Assembly: GCA_039621445.1 (NCBI GenBank)
Contig: CP154955.1
Span: forward strand, 19,324,691-19,388,690
Direction: 5' to 3'
Source: Euglena gracilis
Taxonomy: Eukaryota > Euglenida > Euglenophyceae > Euglenales
DNA length: 64,000 bases
The notes under the pieces were generated by a model. The model worked only from the letters and a program-made list of their open reading frames with translations. It did no database searches and had not been told where the DNA came from. The first letter of the stretch is position 1; each line of letters begins with the position of its first letter. Of the stretch, positions 39,660 to 51,402 are shown in pieces. Position numbers and translations under genes: made by a program.

Positions 39660-42600
39660 GCAACTACTCATCCTGTAGTCCTCCCTTCTATGTGTATAAA
39701 GAGAATCATGATTTGTGTCAATGAAAACTTGAGGGGGGAGCTCACTATCCCGCGCCCAGCCTCGGCGACTCCTGGACAACCTCCTGTGCAGCCAGTTGCG
39801 GTGCAGGTCTCGGTGCTCTTGTGAGTTTGGGTTGTGCATCCAACCACTTCCATCCTGAGCTGGTTGCTCATATGCCTGGCTTGATAGGAAATCTTAATTT
39901 TAAAAAACTGTGTCATTTGCTTCATACCGTGTGCTGTGATTTCGACTGCTTTGTTGGCATGTGCCTGAGAATTTGCCACATACATAATGAAACTGTGGAG
40001 TAGTTTCAATGATGTGCATCTTTGCAGACCATATCAATCAGCGGTGCCAGAGGTTTAAAATATCAAATCTGCTGCTTTGGTTGACAAGCACTTTCAGGAG
40101 GTGAAAAATGGAGCACAGTTCAAATGAAGGTTAGTTAGCAGTTAAATTGCATTCACCCGGCTTTCCCAATCAAAACGGCCAAAAACCAGGGTGATTTTGA
40201 AGGAGGCTGGAAAGTCATTTTTTTAAATAAAAAAAACACCAAAACTAAAACCAGGCCAGAACTAGGCGAAAAGGACGAAAAAAATTGTCTCCGTGCCCAA
40301 ATTAGGCGCACAAAGCATGAAACTTGCGAAGTTTTCCAATTCTGTGTGCCTAATTCTGCGGAATTCGCGATTTATGGACAATTCTGCACACATTTGTCAG
40401 ATTGTGCGCGCTCGATTCAAATCGGGTGCGCAGTCAGGAATCGGCCGCACCGAATGAGACTTGGTATGCTCCGGCACCAGTGATTTTCTGGTGCCTATAT
40501 ACTCAAAGCTGCCGAGATTTTTTTAAAAAAGCCAAAAGCGAGCGCTTTGGCTGACAGCATATGCAGACGAGAGAGTAGAAAGAAACAGACCTTTTTATGG
40601 TCGAACTTGACTAAACCTAAAGCTAGGCTAAGCATGATTCAGTACTGGTAGATTCGTCCTCGATAGGCCCAGAAATCCGCATAATCCAAAGGAGCAAAAG
40701 GTGTGGGTTTACGCATGAATGTTGCTGAACTGTGTGCAAATCATAGAATATGAAAACAAGAACTCAGGGAAAATGGAGAATAAAAACTCTTTTTGTTTCC
40801 AGATGGCTCGTTGCTTTCTCATGTCAAGGCTTGAACTGCAAATTTACCGCTGCTACTAGAAGCAATCCACCTTCCAGTTTTCTGTCGCAATTGTAATAAA
40901 AGATCAGTACTGGCATGTCACAACTGGCATTGACAATTCACCTGCTACCAGCCATATCTGCTTGTCTGCCATTGCTTCAAGGTGCACACGTGTAATGAAT
41001 TCTCACAAACCTCTTGCCTCCTTATCAGTGGACGAACTGCACGATTATTGTGTGTTTGTGTGTGACCGAAATTCACACAGATGCATTATTATGCCTATAT
41101 TCCCCGTAAGATTATACATCATCACCTTGCAGAATGTCATGGTTCGTTTGCATGTTGTTCGTTTGCATGCATCAGAAATCCCTTTGCTGGCAAGATGGTC
41201 CATTTGGAAGAGCAGCATTCCTAACCCACTGGACATTCCTATGATGAATCCTATGATGCGGTGCTGCCAGCTGGGACATTCATCAGCTCCAAGCCATGTA
41301 TGCAGCATCACCGAAATCATTCACTAGATCTTAGTCTGTAGATACAACAGGTTCACAGAGAGCGCCTATGCACTTTTAGGCATGGCTCACAGCCCTTGTG
41401 CTCTTTTCAGGCTTCCCAAAAATTGGCCCCACCTGCACAGCAACACGTTCGGGGGTGCCGACAATGGCAGCGAGGCAGCGACTGGAAGCGGGAAACTCCC
41501 ATGCAAATTTGTCATCCTTGGCATTGATGAGTGGACATGCCGTGCTACGTGTTCTTAATATTAACGCTGCATGAAACAGGCATTCGCTGCTCGTCCTTGT
41601 GCCTGTCTCTACAACACAGCATCTGCTGTCTGATAATCATTCAGGGGGTCCGGACTTTCCGGCCATTTGTGCATGAAGCTTGCGAGGATAAAGGATGCTT
41701 GTGCCCATGCCTTAATATTTCCATGGCTGAAGGTGCTGCCATCCTACTTCTGCGGACAAGACAAGGACCATGAGCCAGGCATTTTCACAAACTGAAGCAT
41801 GCAACAAACTACTCAGGCCAAATGGTCACATGTTGTTACTTTTACATCATAGCCTTCGGACATTGGGTGGAATCCATGGGACAACCCAATGTTTACATGG
41901 ACAACCCAGACTTTTAGTGGACACTTTCTGTTGAGTCTTCCGTACGCCAAAAAAAAACATCATTTTTCATTTTTTTTCCCATCTCATAAGTGAGTAGCTT
42001 GAAATTGTGGCTCATCATCTTCATTTAATGATAATTGCACATTGGAGAATAACAATGCTTAAATCCCCCAAAAAATACATTTCCTGATTAAGCATATTTT
42101 CATTGGACATTGTGCAGTCACACATTGTGCTACATTTGGTCTGGTTTTGGGGTATATCAGAAGTTGTGCATTTGGGAGAAGAAACACAGTGGGCATCACA
42201 CCTTCAAATTTTGCACCACCTACAATGTTTTCCACTAAGCCACTTCTGAAAGAGAAAAAAGGTCATGAATGTCTATGAATTAATGGCCATTAGTAAATGA
42301 TGCAGATGCCTGCTGGAAGGTGACATTATTCTGTGACAGCTGTTCAATCGCTGCACACATCTATTGTCTCCGCCCATACTCTTTCTTACAATCTGGCTTG
42401 CTTGAGAAAAAGAAGGTGCTCTTTTGATTGACCAGTTTCCAAAGCTCAAGAACCAAGAGTATGTTGTTAAAAGGAGTTCCTGCAGATGACCGGCGTTGCC
42501 CCGAGTGCGTAGCAGTATGTGAAACAGTTGATTCTTCCCATTATTAGCACCCAGAGCAAAAGATTCATTCTATAAAAATTGCTTTCCGTTTTGCCAAACA

Positions 42601-43550
42601 AAAGCTGCAGCTTTTGAAGCAAATTGGTATTCACACGCTAAAGATTTGTTCCTTTTTTATAGTAAACCATTGCTGCTTTGTGTGATTGTCACATTGAGAA
42701 GGGAGGATATGGTGGGATGAACCAACGGCACATCCCATGCTGCAGTGATTGTGAAAATCACAGCAAAAAAGCATCAAAAAAATGTGTAAACAGTCCTAGC
42801 CCATTACACACAGGATGATGCCACAAAAGACCAAAATTAGTATGCAACTCTTACAAAAAAACATCTGCGTCAAAATTTTGGCTGTGTTGTGGATCACTTT
42901 TGATTAATGATGGCCTGTCCGAGATGCTGATTTTTTATTTTGTCCCCAAAGGAAGGGTTCGCGAAATGATCTTTCTGATAGAGGCCTTTTTTGGGTCTAT
43001 GAAATGGCTGATACGGTATACTCTGATCATTCATCGTGCATTCATGCATGTGTTTGGAAATTTTTTTGCGTGGATCCCTGCATTTTGGCACACAACATTT
43101 CGGCTATGCAGTCAATGTGCTTTAAGTGCATCCCGAATGCCGCAAATGTTGTTAGACACTTTCGTGGAACCTTGTCGTTGTCTTCAAGCCTTGTGTGGAT
43201 TCATAGTGATTCCTTTTTTGCCGAAATTTGCAAACCCATCTTTCTCGTGTACTTATATCATGTACAATCATACTGTACTTTTCACCCCTTATCCAAGACA
43301 CATTCTTCAATGTTCTTTCCCATACTTTACCTGAGTATTCTGCTGAAATTGTGCACCAATCAACCCATTCCTGAGGGAACTACTACTTGTGCCCACTCTT
43401 CTTCTTCTCAACCCTGCCTGCCATTTTGCACCAGGTATAGGAAAATGTGTCGTTGGGCTGTCATAGAGCTATTCCACTTATGAGATTTTCATGCATCTGA
43501 GCTGCCGCAAATGCAGGCTTTAAAAAATCTTCCGGTGCTTTAGGCCAAAA
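39660..43550. other. Lower-GC stretch without a supported gene
   Basis: About 3.9 kb with almost none of the G/C homopolymers and microsatellites that fill the rest of the window. Open frames are short or overlap each other, for example 40962-41327 plus with 41045-41320 minus. An imperfect inverted repeat (AATTAGGCGCACA ... TGTGTGCCTAATT) lies near 40295-40360. Confidence 0.4.
42900..43334 (+). CDS. Open frame of 144 codons, doubtful
   Basis: Rich in Phe, Ile and Met, with several hydrophobic segments. A second frame (43004-43483) overlaps it and is of similar length. Neither shows a known motif. Confidence 0.2.
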   Translation: MINDGLSEMLIFYFVPKGRVREMIFLIEAFFGSMKWLIRYTLIIHRAFMHVFGNFFAWIPAFWHTTFRLCSQCALSASRMPQMLLDTFVEPCRCLQALCGFIVIPFLPKFANPSFSCTYIMYNHTVLFTPYPRHILQCSFPYFT

Positions 43551-44493
43551 TATGTTCATTTTTGTCCGCATTTTTGAGGAAAACCCTCAAACCCCCTATT
43601 TTTTTATTTTCAGAATTGGGGCTTCCCAAAAAAACTTCAGAAAAGTTGAAAAATTTTCAAATACTGGCTTTTTTCGGGCCCCCAAAAAATACGTTCTTTG
43701 CACCAGAAATTTTCTTCCTTACTTTTCCGTTCCCAGCGTGAAGCGACAATTTTTTTTACCCTCAATTCTAATTCGAAATTGGCAACTTTTAGACAAGTTT
43801 TCCAGCTTGCTTGGGCATTTTTTGGGAATCTCACTTTAAAAATTTGCAAAAAAAACTGCTCTTTTTTGACTGGGTCTCCCAAAGGTGTGAAATCAGTAAA
43901 CCCAGATTGGATTTGGGTACTTCCATGACACAGCCCCAGTCGGGAACATGCCCACAACGTCAGACTGCCAAACTGAAAGTAGTATTCAAATGCTGGAGTG
44001 CTGAAGGCATGACGTTCATACTCTGGAGGATGGAGGGCAAACAAAACTGAGTCATGGGCCAATGGCGTGCGGGGGGGGGGGACTGAGAGGCTCGCAGCAT
44101 TATCTGGTGGGCTTCAGTGCTGAGGGGAACACAATGGCTTTGAGGGATAATGAGGCCATTATGGGTCTCAGGGGAGGTGGCGCTGGAATGTCTCACTGGG
44201 CTGCGTGGCCATGTGCGCCATTGGCACTGGGGGGGGGGGGCTGTCAACCTACTACGCTGGAATTGCTCGCCATGTTGACCAGCCAGAAATACAACATTTT
44301 GGGCTGGATGGTAGGGTTGCCTGCATGTTGCTGGTGAGATCATTGTGCACATTGATGAGCAGGACGCCTGAGGAGGCTAGTGGGGAAAGATGCACACTGG
44401 CAGGGGTTTACATAGCCACCTTCCAGGTCCTCAGGGTTGGGCTCTTTACTTTCAAGGGTGCAAGGGTGACCACAGAAGCTTGACCAGGCTTCC

Positions 44494-44896
44494 AGGTAAA
44501 CCCCCCCAAATATAAACCCCCCGATTGTATATTTGGGCGGAAATTTCAAGGCCCCACGGGGTGTTTTATACTGGGGGGGGTTATATTCGGTCGGAAAAAT
44601 TAACTTCCTGGTGGGATCCAGTAATCACTCTTTCGGTCCTAAATCACAAATACGCCCACCCTTGGGGGGTCCAAAATGTTCACTTTTCGGGCGAAGGAGC
44701 AATTTTCACACGTTTTTGGCAAAAAATGCTCCCAAATCTGCCAAAAATCACCATTTCAGGAGAGATTTTGTCGAATTTTTTTCCTTCCGGGGCTTCGCGC
44801 CAGAGGGGGGGTTATATTCGGGCGGGATTTCAAGGACCTCAGGGGGGGTTATATTTGGGGGGGTTTGTATTTGGGGGGGTTATATTTGGGGGGTAC
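44494..44896. mobile_element. AAATATAAACCCCCC element, copy at 44.5 kb
   Basis: The left end (ACCCCCCCAAATATAAACCCCCC) and right end (GGGGGGGTTATATTTGGGGGGT) are reverse complements; an inner phrase TTATATTCGG occurs twice. Its core contains CTTCCGGGGCTTCGCGCC. The right part matches the 33.0-33.4 kb element in reverse orientation. No open frame for a transposase. Confidence 0.7.
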
Positions 44897-44916
44897 CAAA
44901 ATGTGTACCAGACCAG

Positions 44917-45032
44917 GGGCCTCATTGAAAGAGCAAATGCAAAAAGCGAAAAAAAACAACGAAAAAGCTGGATTGAGTTTTATGCCGATGGCAGAGCAAC
45001 ACAAGTATTTCCGAATGTCTTCGAATTATGCC
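44917..45032 (+). CDS. Plus-strand exon of unknown gene
   Basis: After AGACCAG the frame reads ASLKEQMQKAKKNNEKAGLS, FMPMAEQHKYFRMSSNYA and meets donor GTAAAT. The Lys/Asn/Gln-rich helix and clean splice sites support it. The right boundary of a foldback element lies only about 20 bases upstream. Confidence 0.5.
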
Positions 45033-45239
45033 GTAAATGCATTTGGGCAGGCTTCGGTGCATTTGGGCAGGCTTCGGGGAGGAGGTGTCCAAACCCCTCT
45101 ATATTTGGGTGAGGATGTGTGGAACCGCCTACCTCTTATGCGCACAACAAAAAAATTCCCCACCTGGCGCGAATCGCGGAAAATGTTTCTGTCCCTCATT
45201 TTTCACCCAAAAGAGAATGTTTCGACAATTTTTCCAGGG

Positions 45240-45422
45240 TTTTGGCACTCTTTGCAAGCAATTTTAGAAAGAAAGCAGAAATTTTCAGCCAATGACGCTG
45301 GTGGAGGGCTTGGCAAGCTCATTTATAGCGGATGTTACACCGCTATATCGGATGATATATCGGATGCTACACTTGAGATTGTGACACCACAGTTTGCTGG
45401 TTGTTCGACACTCGAGGAGTGA
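45240..45422 (+). CDS. Possible plus-strand terminal coding piece
   Basis: The frame reads QAILERKQKFSANDAGGGLG, KLIYSGCYTAISDDISDATL, EIVTPQFAGCSTLEE followed by TGA. Same frame as the exon at 44.9 kb across an intervening stretch that is also open. Could be the end of that gene. Confidence 0.35.
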   Translation, partial: FWHSLQAILERKQKFSANDAGGGLGKLIYSGCYTAISDDISDATLEIVTPQFAGCSTLEE

Positions 45423-45605
45423 CAGAAACTCATCATGCTTTGAACGCAAAGTTTTACAAATTAACACGTTAGATCAGAGAAAACCTATCTTTGCACACCA
45501 TCTGCCAAACAAAATAAACCCGTGCATGGTGGGCAGGCTGGATCTGGTGATGGGGGCTACAATTGTGATTGTGGGGTGGCTGTGTGTTGATGACCGGCGC
45601 TGCAG

Positions 45606-45701
45606 AAGTACCGGTCTGGGGCTGCCGAAGTGGATGAGTGCAAGCCCGTGGAGCTGCGGCGGATGGATGGGCTCACTGACATCGAGGCACTCCAGGAGCA
45701 G
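45606..45701 (+). CDS. Unknown duplicated gene, exon 1 recognised
   Basis: Between CTGCAG and GTGAAG, exactly 32 codons: KYRSGAAEVDECKPVELRRM, DGLTDIEALQEQ. Charged and helical. The frame is also open beyond the donor for about 30 codons. The gene continues at 46.0 kb. A poorer copy of the same gene lies at 52.4-53.4 kb. Confidence 0.55.
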
Positions 45702-46048
45702 GTGAAGGCCCTTAGCCGCCAAGGTGTGCTTCAAATGAGACACAATTGTGTTCCTGGGTCTCTCTTGCCGCCGGATGATGGTGGCAGACCTCAGACTTGA
45801 GCTTATGGGGTGCATATGTACCAAGGAAATCATTTCCAGAACGGGTTGCAGTGGCATACTCATAACATCACATGTCTTCTCGGATTTTTACCGTAGAGGC
45901 CTGGCCCCCATCTCCTTGCCTTCTGCACAGTTTAAAAAAAGGCTTTCTGCACTGCAAGTGTACATGCATCCTACTTTGATTGGTGGATGTGTGAAAATTG
46001 ACTAACTGATGATGCGAACGGCACCTTCACTGGGCTTTAAATTGAAAG

Positions 46049-46242
46049 GTGACGCCCGATGTCTTGAGGCGATCATCATTGCCGAATGGACAAAGCTCAG
46101 AATTGGGAGGACAAATGCAAGACCCAGTTCGCTTGTGTGACTTGTATCCGTGGGAGAGACGGATGAACACTGGTGACACCTGCAGTAATTGGGGCACAAC
46201 GTTGGTCAGGTTTGTGGCCTCGGCTGATGACTTACCAACAAG
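46049..46242 (+). CDS. Unknown duplicated gene, middle exon
   Basis: The frame reads TPDVLRRSSLPNGQSSELGG, QMQDPVRLCDLYPWERRMNT, GDTCSNWGTTLVRFVASADD, LPTR. The donor GTGGGC leaves phase 2, which exactly fits the next exon. The 5' limit is not fixed; a frame LKGDARCLEAIIIAEWTKLR overlaps its start and could be an alternative. Confidence 0.5.
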
Positions 46243-46323
46243 GTGGGCATCAGACTTTAGAACCAAGGTTTTGATGAAACCCTGGCAGACTTTCTAGGTT
46301 CCTTGGCTGACGTGACTGTGCAG

Positions 46324-46531
46324 AAAATCGACGAACACCAGAAGGGAAGATGACCCGATGGAACCCTCTGACGAACCGCAAACAAACGTCCACATTGAGG
46401 GGCTGTGGAGGTGGCAAATGGATGTGGGCATTGACAGTGCCGGCAGAGGAGCTTTTTTGGAGAAGATCAGAGTTTTCCTGAAGAGTAAAGAGTTTTGTTC
46501 ACAATTACAGGAGAACACCTTGCAAAAATAA
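46324..46531 (+). CDS. Unknown duplicated gene, last exon
   Basis: After TGTGCAG (81-base intron) the frame reads KSTNTRREDDPMEPSDEPQT, NVHIEGLWRWQMDVGIDSAG, RGAFLEKIRVFLKSKEFCSQ, LQENTLQK and TAA. Acidic lead followed by a Trp-rich and basic helical C-terminus. AATAAA overlaps the stop codon. At 52397-52545 the same sequence has an in-frame TGA and indels. The family is not recognised. Confidence 0.65.
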
Positions 46532-46532
46532 A
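46527..46532 (+). promoter_or_regulatory. AATAAA polyadenylation signal overlapping the stop
   Basis: The hexamer overlaps the TAA of the last exon; an AT-rich tail follows. Confidence 0.4.
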
Positions 46533-46599
46533 TTGTACCATTGAAAATATATCATATCACAAAATACATATCAAATAATAAATACAATTTTGTGGAGAT

Positions 46600-47105
46600 C
46601 TAGTTCTCCGACCAAGTTCTTCGACTTCTTTGGAAGAGCACCAGATGTCCAACCCCGTAGTGGAAACACGGCTGAGCCCATTCCTCACAATCCCACCCGC
46701 CGACTTCATGTGGGTGGTGATTGAGATCAGGAGTTCGTCTAAGGGTGGGTCAACACCATGAGAAGACAACCAAATATGAAGTTTGACTGCTGTGTTGCTG
46801 GACGTTGTTTCCCTCCCAAGGCTGGCCGATGATGACACTGCCGGGCGTGTAGCCGAGACGAGCTTTACTCCAAATATTGAAGGCCTTTCGCTGAATAAAT
46901 GACCAGATTGCTGTAGAAACTAAAATTATTGTCAAGGTCTTCCGCCAATGGCTTCTTTCAAGCTTCTGGTGTCCAGTGAGCCCCCAGCACCTGGGGTAGA
47001 CCCACAAATGGTGATCATCGTGGGACAACCCATCCCCACTTCCCTGCACCACACGTGAGCTGGCACTTCCGTAATTACTGTTGCAGTGTTGTGACACCAA
47101 CAAAA
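46600..47105. repeat. Duplicated block C, copy 1
   Basis: About 500 bases nearly identical to 52940-53408. One plus-strand piece reads MSNPVVETRLSPFLTIPPAD, FMWVVIEIRSSSKGG; the minus strand also gives HIWLSSHGVDPPLDELLISI. The coding strand is therefore uncertain. It follows block A here but block B in the second copy. Confidence 0.7.
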
Positions 47106-47109
47106 GGTG

Positions 47110-47430
47110 TGGGTGTGGGTATTAAATATAATAATAAAAAATATATATAATATATATAAAATATATATAATATATATTTTATTTATATATTTATTATTAT
47201 ATATATATTTAATATATATAATATATATATATATATTCATTATTATATTATTATTATATATATTATATATATATTATTTCATTATGAATTATGAATGCCT
47301 TGCATTTACATTTACATACACACACACACACATATATATATATACATATACATATATATATACATATACATATACATATACAAACATAAAATACACATAT
47401 ATATTATATATCAAAATAACAAAAAAAGGT
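47110..47430. repeat. AT-rich TATA/ATAC microsatellite
   Basis: Runs of ATATATA and ACATAT; no coding content. Confidence 0.9.
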
Positions 47431-47800
47431 TAAATGGAGTAAGGTTGATGAATTGTTAATTTTGAAATCAAAATATGTAGCTTGATATGAATGGGATCCC
47501 ATCATACCACACTGTATGTCAATTACAATAATAATCTGTTTGTAAATCATACTCATTTGCATCATCCAATTGATCAAAAGCATCAATTCATGATGTAAAA
47601 AACAAACAGAAAAAACAAGCATAATAAACAACAATAAAATCATTGATAATACTATATACATATCAACCATATTATTAGATTCAAATATATGTACTAATAA
47701 ATTATCCTTGATATTACACATAAACACCAATGCATCATTTAAAATATGCTTATTTTCAGGGAAAAAAAACAATTGATTTTTGAAATAGTGTGGCTAAAAG

Positions 47801-48388
47801 AAAACGTTTCGACAGCACTATTGGGTTACTGACTCAAACTATTCCCATTTCCACAAGACATTATGCGGAGCGTTGAAGGATGCGGTCATCAACAAGATGA
47901 GGGACACACTCAAAGAATTTCCTGATCTTGTCGACAAAAAAATGATTTGCGAGGACGTGCAGCATCCTTTCAGAGCCAACATTGCAATTGGATTGATGAG
48001 GGACAATGGAGTCTCGTTTGAAAGGGATAAGGATATAATTGTGAAGATTGTCGACGAAATAGGCCTCAGTCAACAAGTCGAAGAAGAAATCAGGAGAAGA
48101 CAGAAATTTTTCAACAGGAGGAGCATCAAGGAAGAGTGTGTTTCCTCTCCTAATGAAGAACCACAGAAAGAACAGAGGAACACCCCGCGAAGATGGAGAC
48201 CGGTGGAACAACGTCATGGACCTCCAAGAGGAAACTCTTGCCCTCGAATGATTCTGTCACCACAGGGTCCTCCAGCAGATTATGTTCAACATAGAACATA
48301 CCGTAACCGATCGTTCGTTGTCGGCTTCCTTGCGCTTCCCAGAGGCCGGTTTGGGCCCCTGATGCTTTATTTCTGGTGCTCAGACTGA
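47801..48388 (+). CDS. Plus-strand frame of about 195 codons, unknown
   Basis: The frame reads QHYWVTDSNYSHFHKTLCGA, LKDAVINKMRDTLKEFPDLV, DKKMICEDVQHPFRANIAIG, LMRDNGVSFERDKDIIVKIV and then a charged EEEIRRRQKFFNRRS helix. The first 45 residues have a relative at 52815-52937. An intact ATG is missing, because the copy at 52786 has upstream codons (MSNNAREIATQIDFQ) that are broken here by a TAA. It looks like real protein sequence, but the family is not recognised. Confidence 0.5.
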   Translation, partial: KTFRQHYWVTDSNYSHFHKTLCGALKDAVINKMRDTLKEFPDLVDKKMICEDVQHPFRANIAIGLMRDNGVSFERDKDIIVKIVDEIGLSQQVEEEIRRRQKFFNRRSIKEECVSSPNEEPQKEQRNTPRRWRPVEQRHGPPRGNSCPRMILSPQGPPADYVQHRTYRNRSFVVGFLALPRGRFGPLMLYFWCSD

Positions 48389-48399
48389 CGGAATTCCTC

Positions 48400-50815
48400 C
48401 TTGCGAGGTTTGGGCTGCGGACCTGGGGGGGGGGGGGTCCTGCGGTGGTAAGAACGCCGACGTTAGAAAAGACAAAGAAAGGGTTCGACAGATATCCGAC
48501 ACCCCCTGTATTTGGTAAGGTTGCGCCATTGAAGATGGTTGACACAGCATTGGCACAGATGAAACGCTCTCCTTTTTTTTGTAACCTTTGTCAATTCTTT
48601 GCAGCGGGCCACGCAAGCATGGTCATCTGTCGTGCACGAAGAGGCCATGGCCCTAGACGAGGGCGCATCAACAACCACGCAACCACAAGCCCGCTCAAGC
48701 GCCAGTGCACGCCCAAGTGCCAGCACCAACCACAAACCAAACAAACGGCCCCTGCCATCTATGCCATCTGGGCATGCAACATCCCCGAGTTGGGGGGGGG
48801 GGGGCTGCATGTGAGCACTGATCCTTGACGGTAGCCGGCAAATGCATGATTTTTGTGGAAATGAAAAACAAAAAAAAAGCTGGCAACCTCCCGATCTCAG
48901 TGAGAGTGAGAAATGGTTGAGCAGGACATCCCTTGTTCAGAGGGGGTTGCTATCCCCGTGACCCCCCCCGTGACCCCCCCCCGTGACCCAAGTATCAAAC
49001 CTTCAATTTTCATACAATGAATCAACCTTTATCACTTTGGCCTTTCTTTTCGTGGATCGTTGAGGCCCAAGAAATCGGTGATGGAATTTTGGGTGGTCTC
49101 TACCTAGCTCGTTGCCGGACAAATGGTCGCCAGCGACCATTGGTAGGATTGCTGAAAAAATTCCAGGAAAAAATTTCCGCAATCTTTTCATAAAGAATAA
49201 AATTTTTTTCCAAATAGATAAGAAAAACAGAAAAAATATTTTCCCCAATTCCCCCCATTTTCCCATTTTGCAGTGTTTTTTTTTTTGCAATGCTCCGGAA
49301 GGTGGGATTTGGACCCATTTTCACAAGACAAATTTTATTTGTTGAAATGCACAACTTTATTGTAAAAAAACCCGCAACCACCCTTATCTTCCGGACGAGC
49401 CTTCACGACCCTATCTGTATGATGTTCCCTTTGAAAAAGTTCACACCTCAAATGACCCTTTGAGGATTCTAATAGGTGTCCTGGTCCCCATCCTAGGTCA
49501 TTTTGACATAATGGAACAACATTTCCAATTTTTCAACAATTTTCCGCAATTTTTCCATGTGAAAAATAAAACAAGCAACCCTGACCATTCGTGGTTGCTA
49601 CAAATGAAAACTAACAACAAGCCCAACCCCCTCTAAAAAAGTTTTTAAACCCCTCCCTCCAAATTTTTTTTGCAAATTGACAAATTTGCAAATTGGGCGT
49701 TTTGGAAGGCGTTTGGGTGGGTTTCGAGTCATTTTCCTTTTTTTCGCGGGGGGGGAGGACAACTCGCTAGCGATCACCAAAAAATCCATCAGCAATTTCC
49801 CGCAATGAGCCGGCTGCCCCCCAGGGGTACATAACGAGGGGTAGACCAGACCACCAACCCACTCCCTTCACCACTCGAACTCGACACGCCCGGTTGGTTC
49901 GCAACTTGACAGGAGGGTCCCGCGGGACCCCCCTCCCCACTATTCCTTGGCTCCGGGGGGTCACGGGGGAAGTATGCCACTTTGGAGGTAGTCGGGAGGC
50001 AACATCAAACATCAATGATCGCATGAGGAATGCACCTCACCCCGCCATCCGCAGGCATATCCCGCCAAACAGGAAGCGATGTTTTGTACATCCCAACTGG
50101 GTGCACAGGGTCTATGCCAAATCATGGACGTTGCTCTCAACAGACCGTTCAAAAGTGACATTCAGAATTTTTATGCAAAATGGAGGAGCATGCAAATTTG
50201 CTGTGCATGCCTTTCAATTGCCCCCCATTGTGCACCCCCCCATTGTGTACCTCCCCTCAATTTTGGCCTCCTGGGGGGGTACATCATGGGGGGGTCATAG
50301 TGACGAAGTTGTTTTGTTTGGGGAGACAGGCACCGGGGGGGTCCTGCAGAACCTCCTGTCAAGGAGACAGGGGAGAGGGGGGGGTTTTGGGACCCGAACT
50401 TGACTGCCAAGCCCCCCCCCCCGTGACCTGCACCAACGAGGTTTTGCTTGGAATTTTTGAATGTATATTTTCACCCGTTCTTGGAAACTTCTGGGTCATT
50501 TCTGCAAAAACTTCCTTCCACAGAAAATGAAAAAAAAGTCATGAAATTCTTTTTTTTTCATTTTTGGATGTTTTTGAGTTTTTTTTTTTGGCAGATTTTG
50601 AACTTAGTAGGATTTGAAGTTTTTTTTTCTTTCAAAAACAACACATTTTTTTTAAAAAAATGCCAATTATGTTTCATACAATGAATATGCCTTCGTCATT
50701 TCAGCCTTTCTTTTCGGGGAACATTGATGCTACCTCCCAACCAGGAGTTTTTTTTTTTAGTCTTGGACTCCAGGGGGGGGGTCCAGCAGAGCACCCCACT
50801 GGGGACCCCCGGGGG
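48400..50815. other. Stretch without a supported gene
   Basis: Several G and C tracts and AT-rich pieces. Frames at 48376-48828 and 49894-50403 are low-complexity and overlap others. TGACCCCCCCC phrases recur near 48957-48990. Confidence 0.4.
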
Positions 50816-50821
50816 GGGGGG

Positions 50822-51360
50822 GGCTCTGCCGGACATCATCCGAGACCCCGAGGTGTACAAGCTCCACCCAGGGACGGAGGTGGGGGCGGCAATCATGGTG
50901 GTGCACAAGTTCGCCCCGCAGATCGCCAGCGCGCTGTTCAACTACAAGGACCTGGGCCATGCACCCACAGCCGATGGCCGCCGACGGGGAGGAGCACTGC
51001 CCCATGCCGGACGCAGGTGCGCCGAACGCCACGCTGGTGGAGGGGCACGTCCTCTCCACAGACCCCGACGAGCTGGTGTCCCCGTACCTGAGGGAGATCC
51101 TCAGCAAGGGGAAGGGGAAGAAGTACCGACGTCAGTGCTGGCGCGCCTCGACGACGGCCTCCGCCAGTATGTGGAATACAAAACCAAGGCCCACCGAGAC
51201 GACGAGGGCTACCGCACGGGCCTGCTGAAGTGGGCTGAGGCGGTACGGGCACGCGCAGAGGCCCGCATCACGCAGGCAGCAAGGGAGCACCCGCACGAGC
51301 CAGACGGGTACCCCAATCTGCAAGAGCAGCTCAGCGCAGCCAAGAGAGCGCTGGAGTTCA
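50822..51360 (+). CDS. Plus-strand unknown gene exon with two compensating frame changes
   Basis: The first part reads LPDIIRDPEVYKLHPGTEVG, AAIMVVHKFAPQIASALFNY. From about 50957 the coding frame shifts: PDAGAPNATLVEGHVLSTDP, DELVSPYLREILSKGKGKKY. From about 51130 it returns: ARLDDGLRQYVEYKTKAHRD, DEGYRTGLLKWAEAVRARAE, ARITQAAREHPHEPDGYPNL, QEQLSAAKRALEF. GC-ending codons are constant throughout. Two opposite one-base errors in the assembly would explain it. The protein is helical, and no family is recognised. A donor GTATAC follows at 51364. Confidence 0.6.
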
Positions 51361-51402
51361 GGGGGGTATACACTTTTCGGCGCCCAAGGCGCCGAAAATT
51401 TT
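51361..51402. repeat. Inverted GGCGCC-core hairpin at the exon edge
   Basis: GGTATACACTTTTCGGCGCC plus AAGGCGCCGAAAATTTTTGG. Its reverse complement matches the 35484-35522 core (GGCGCCGAAAAGTATA). It begins at the GTATAC that would be the donor of the exon just upstream. Confidence 0.6.
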
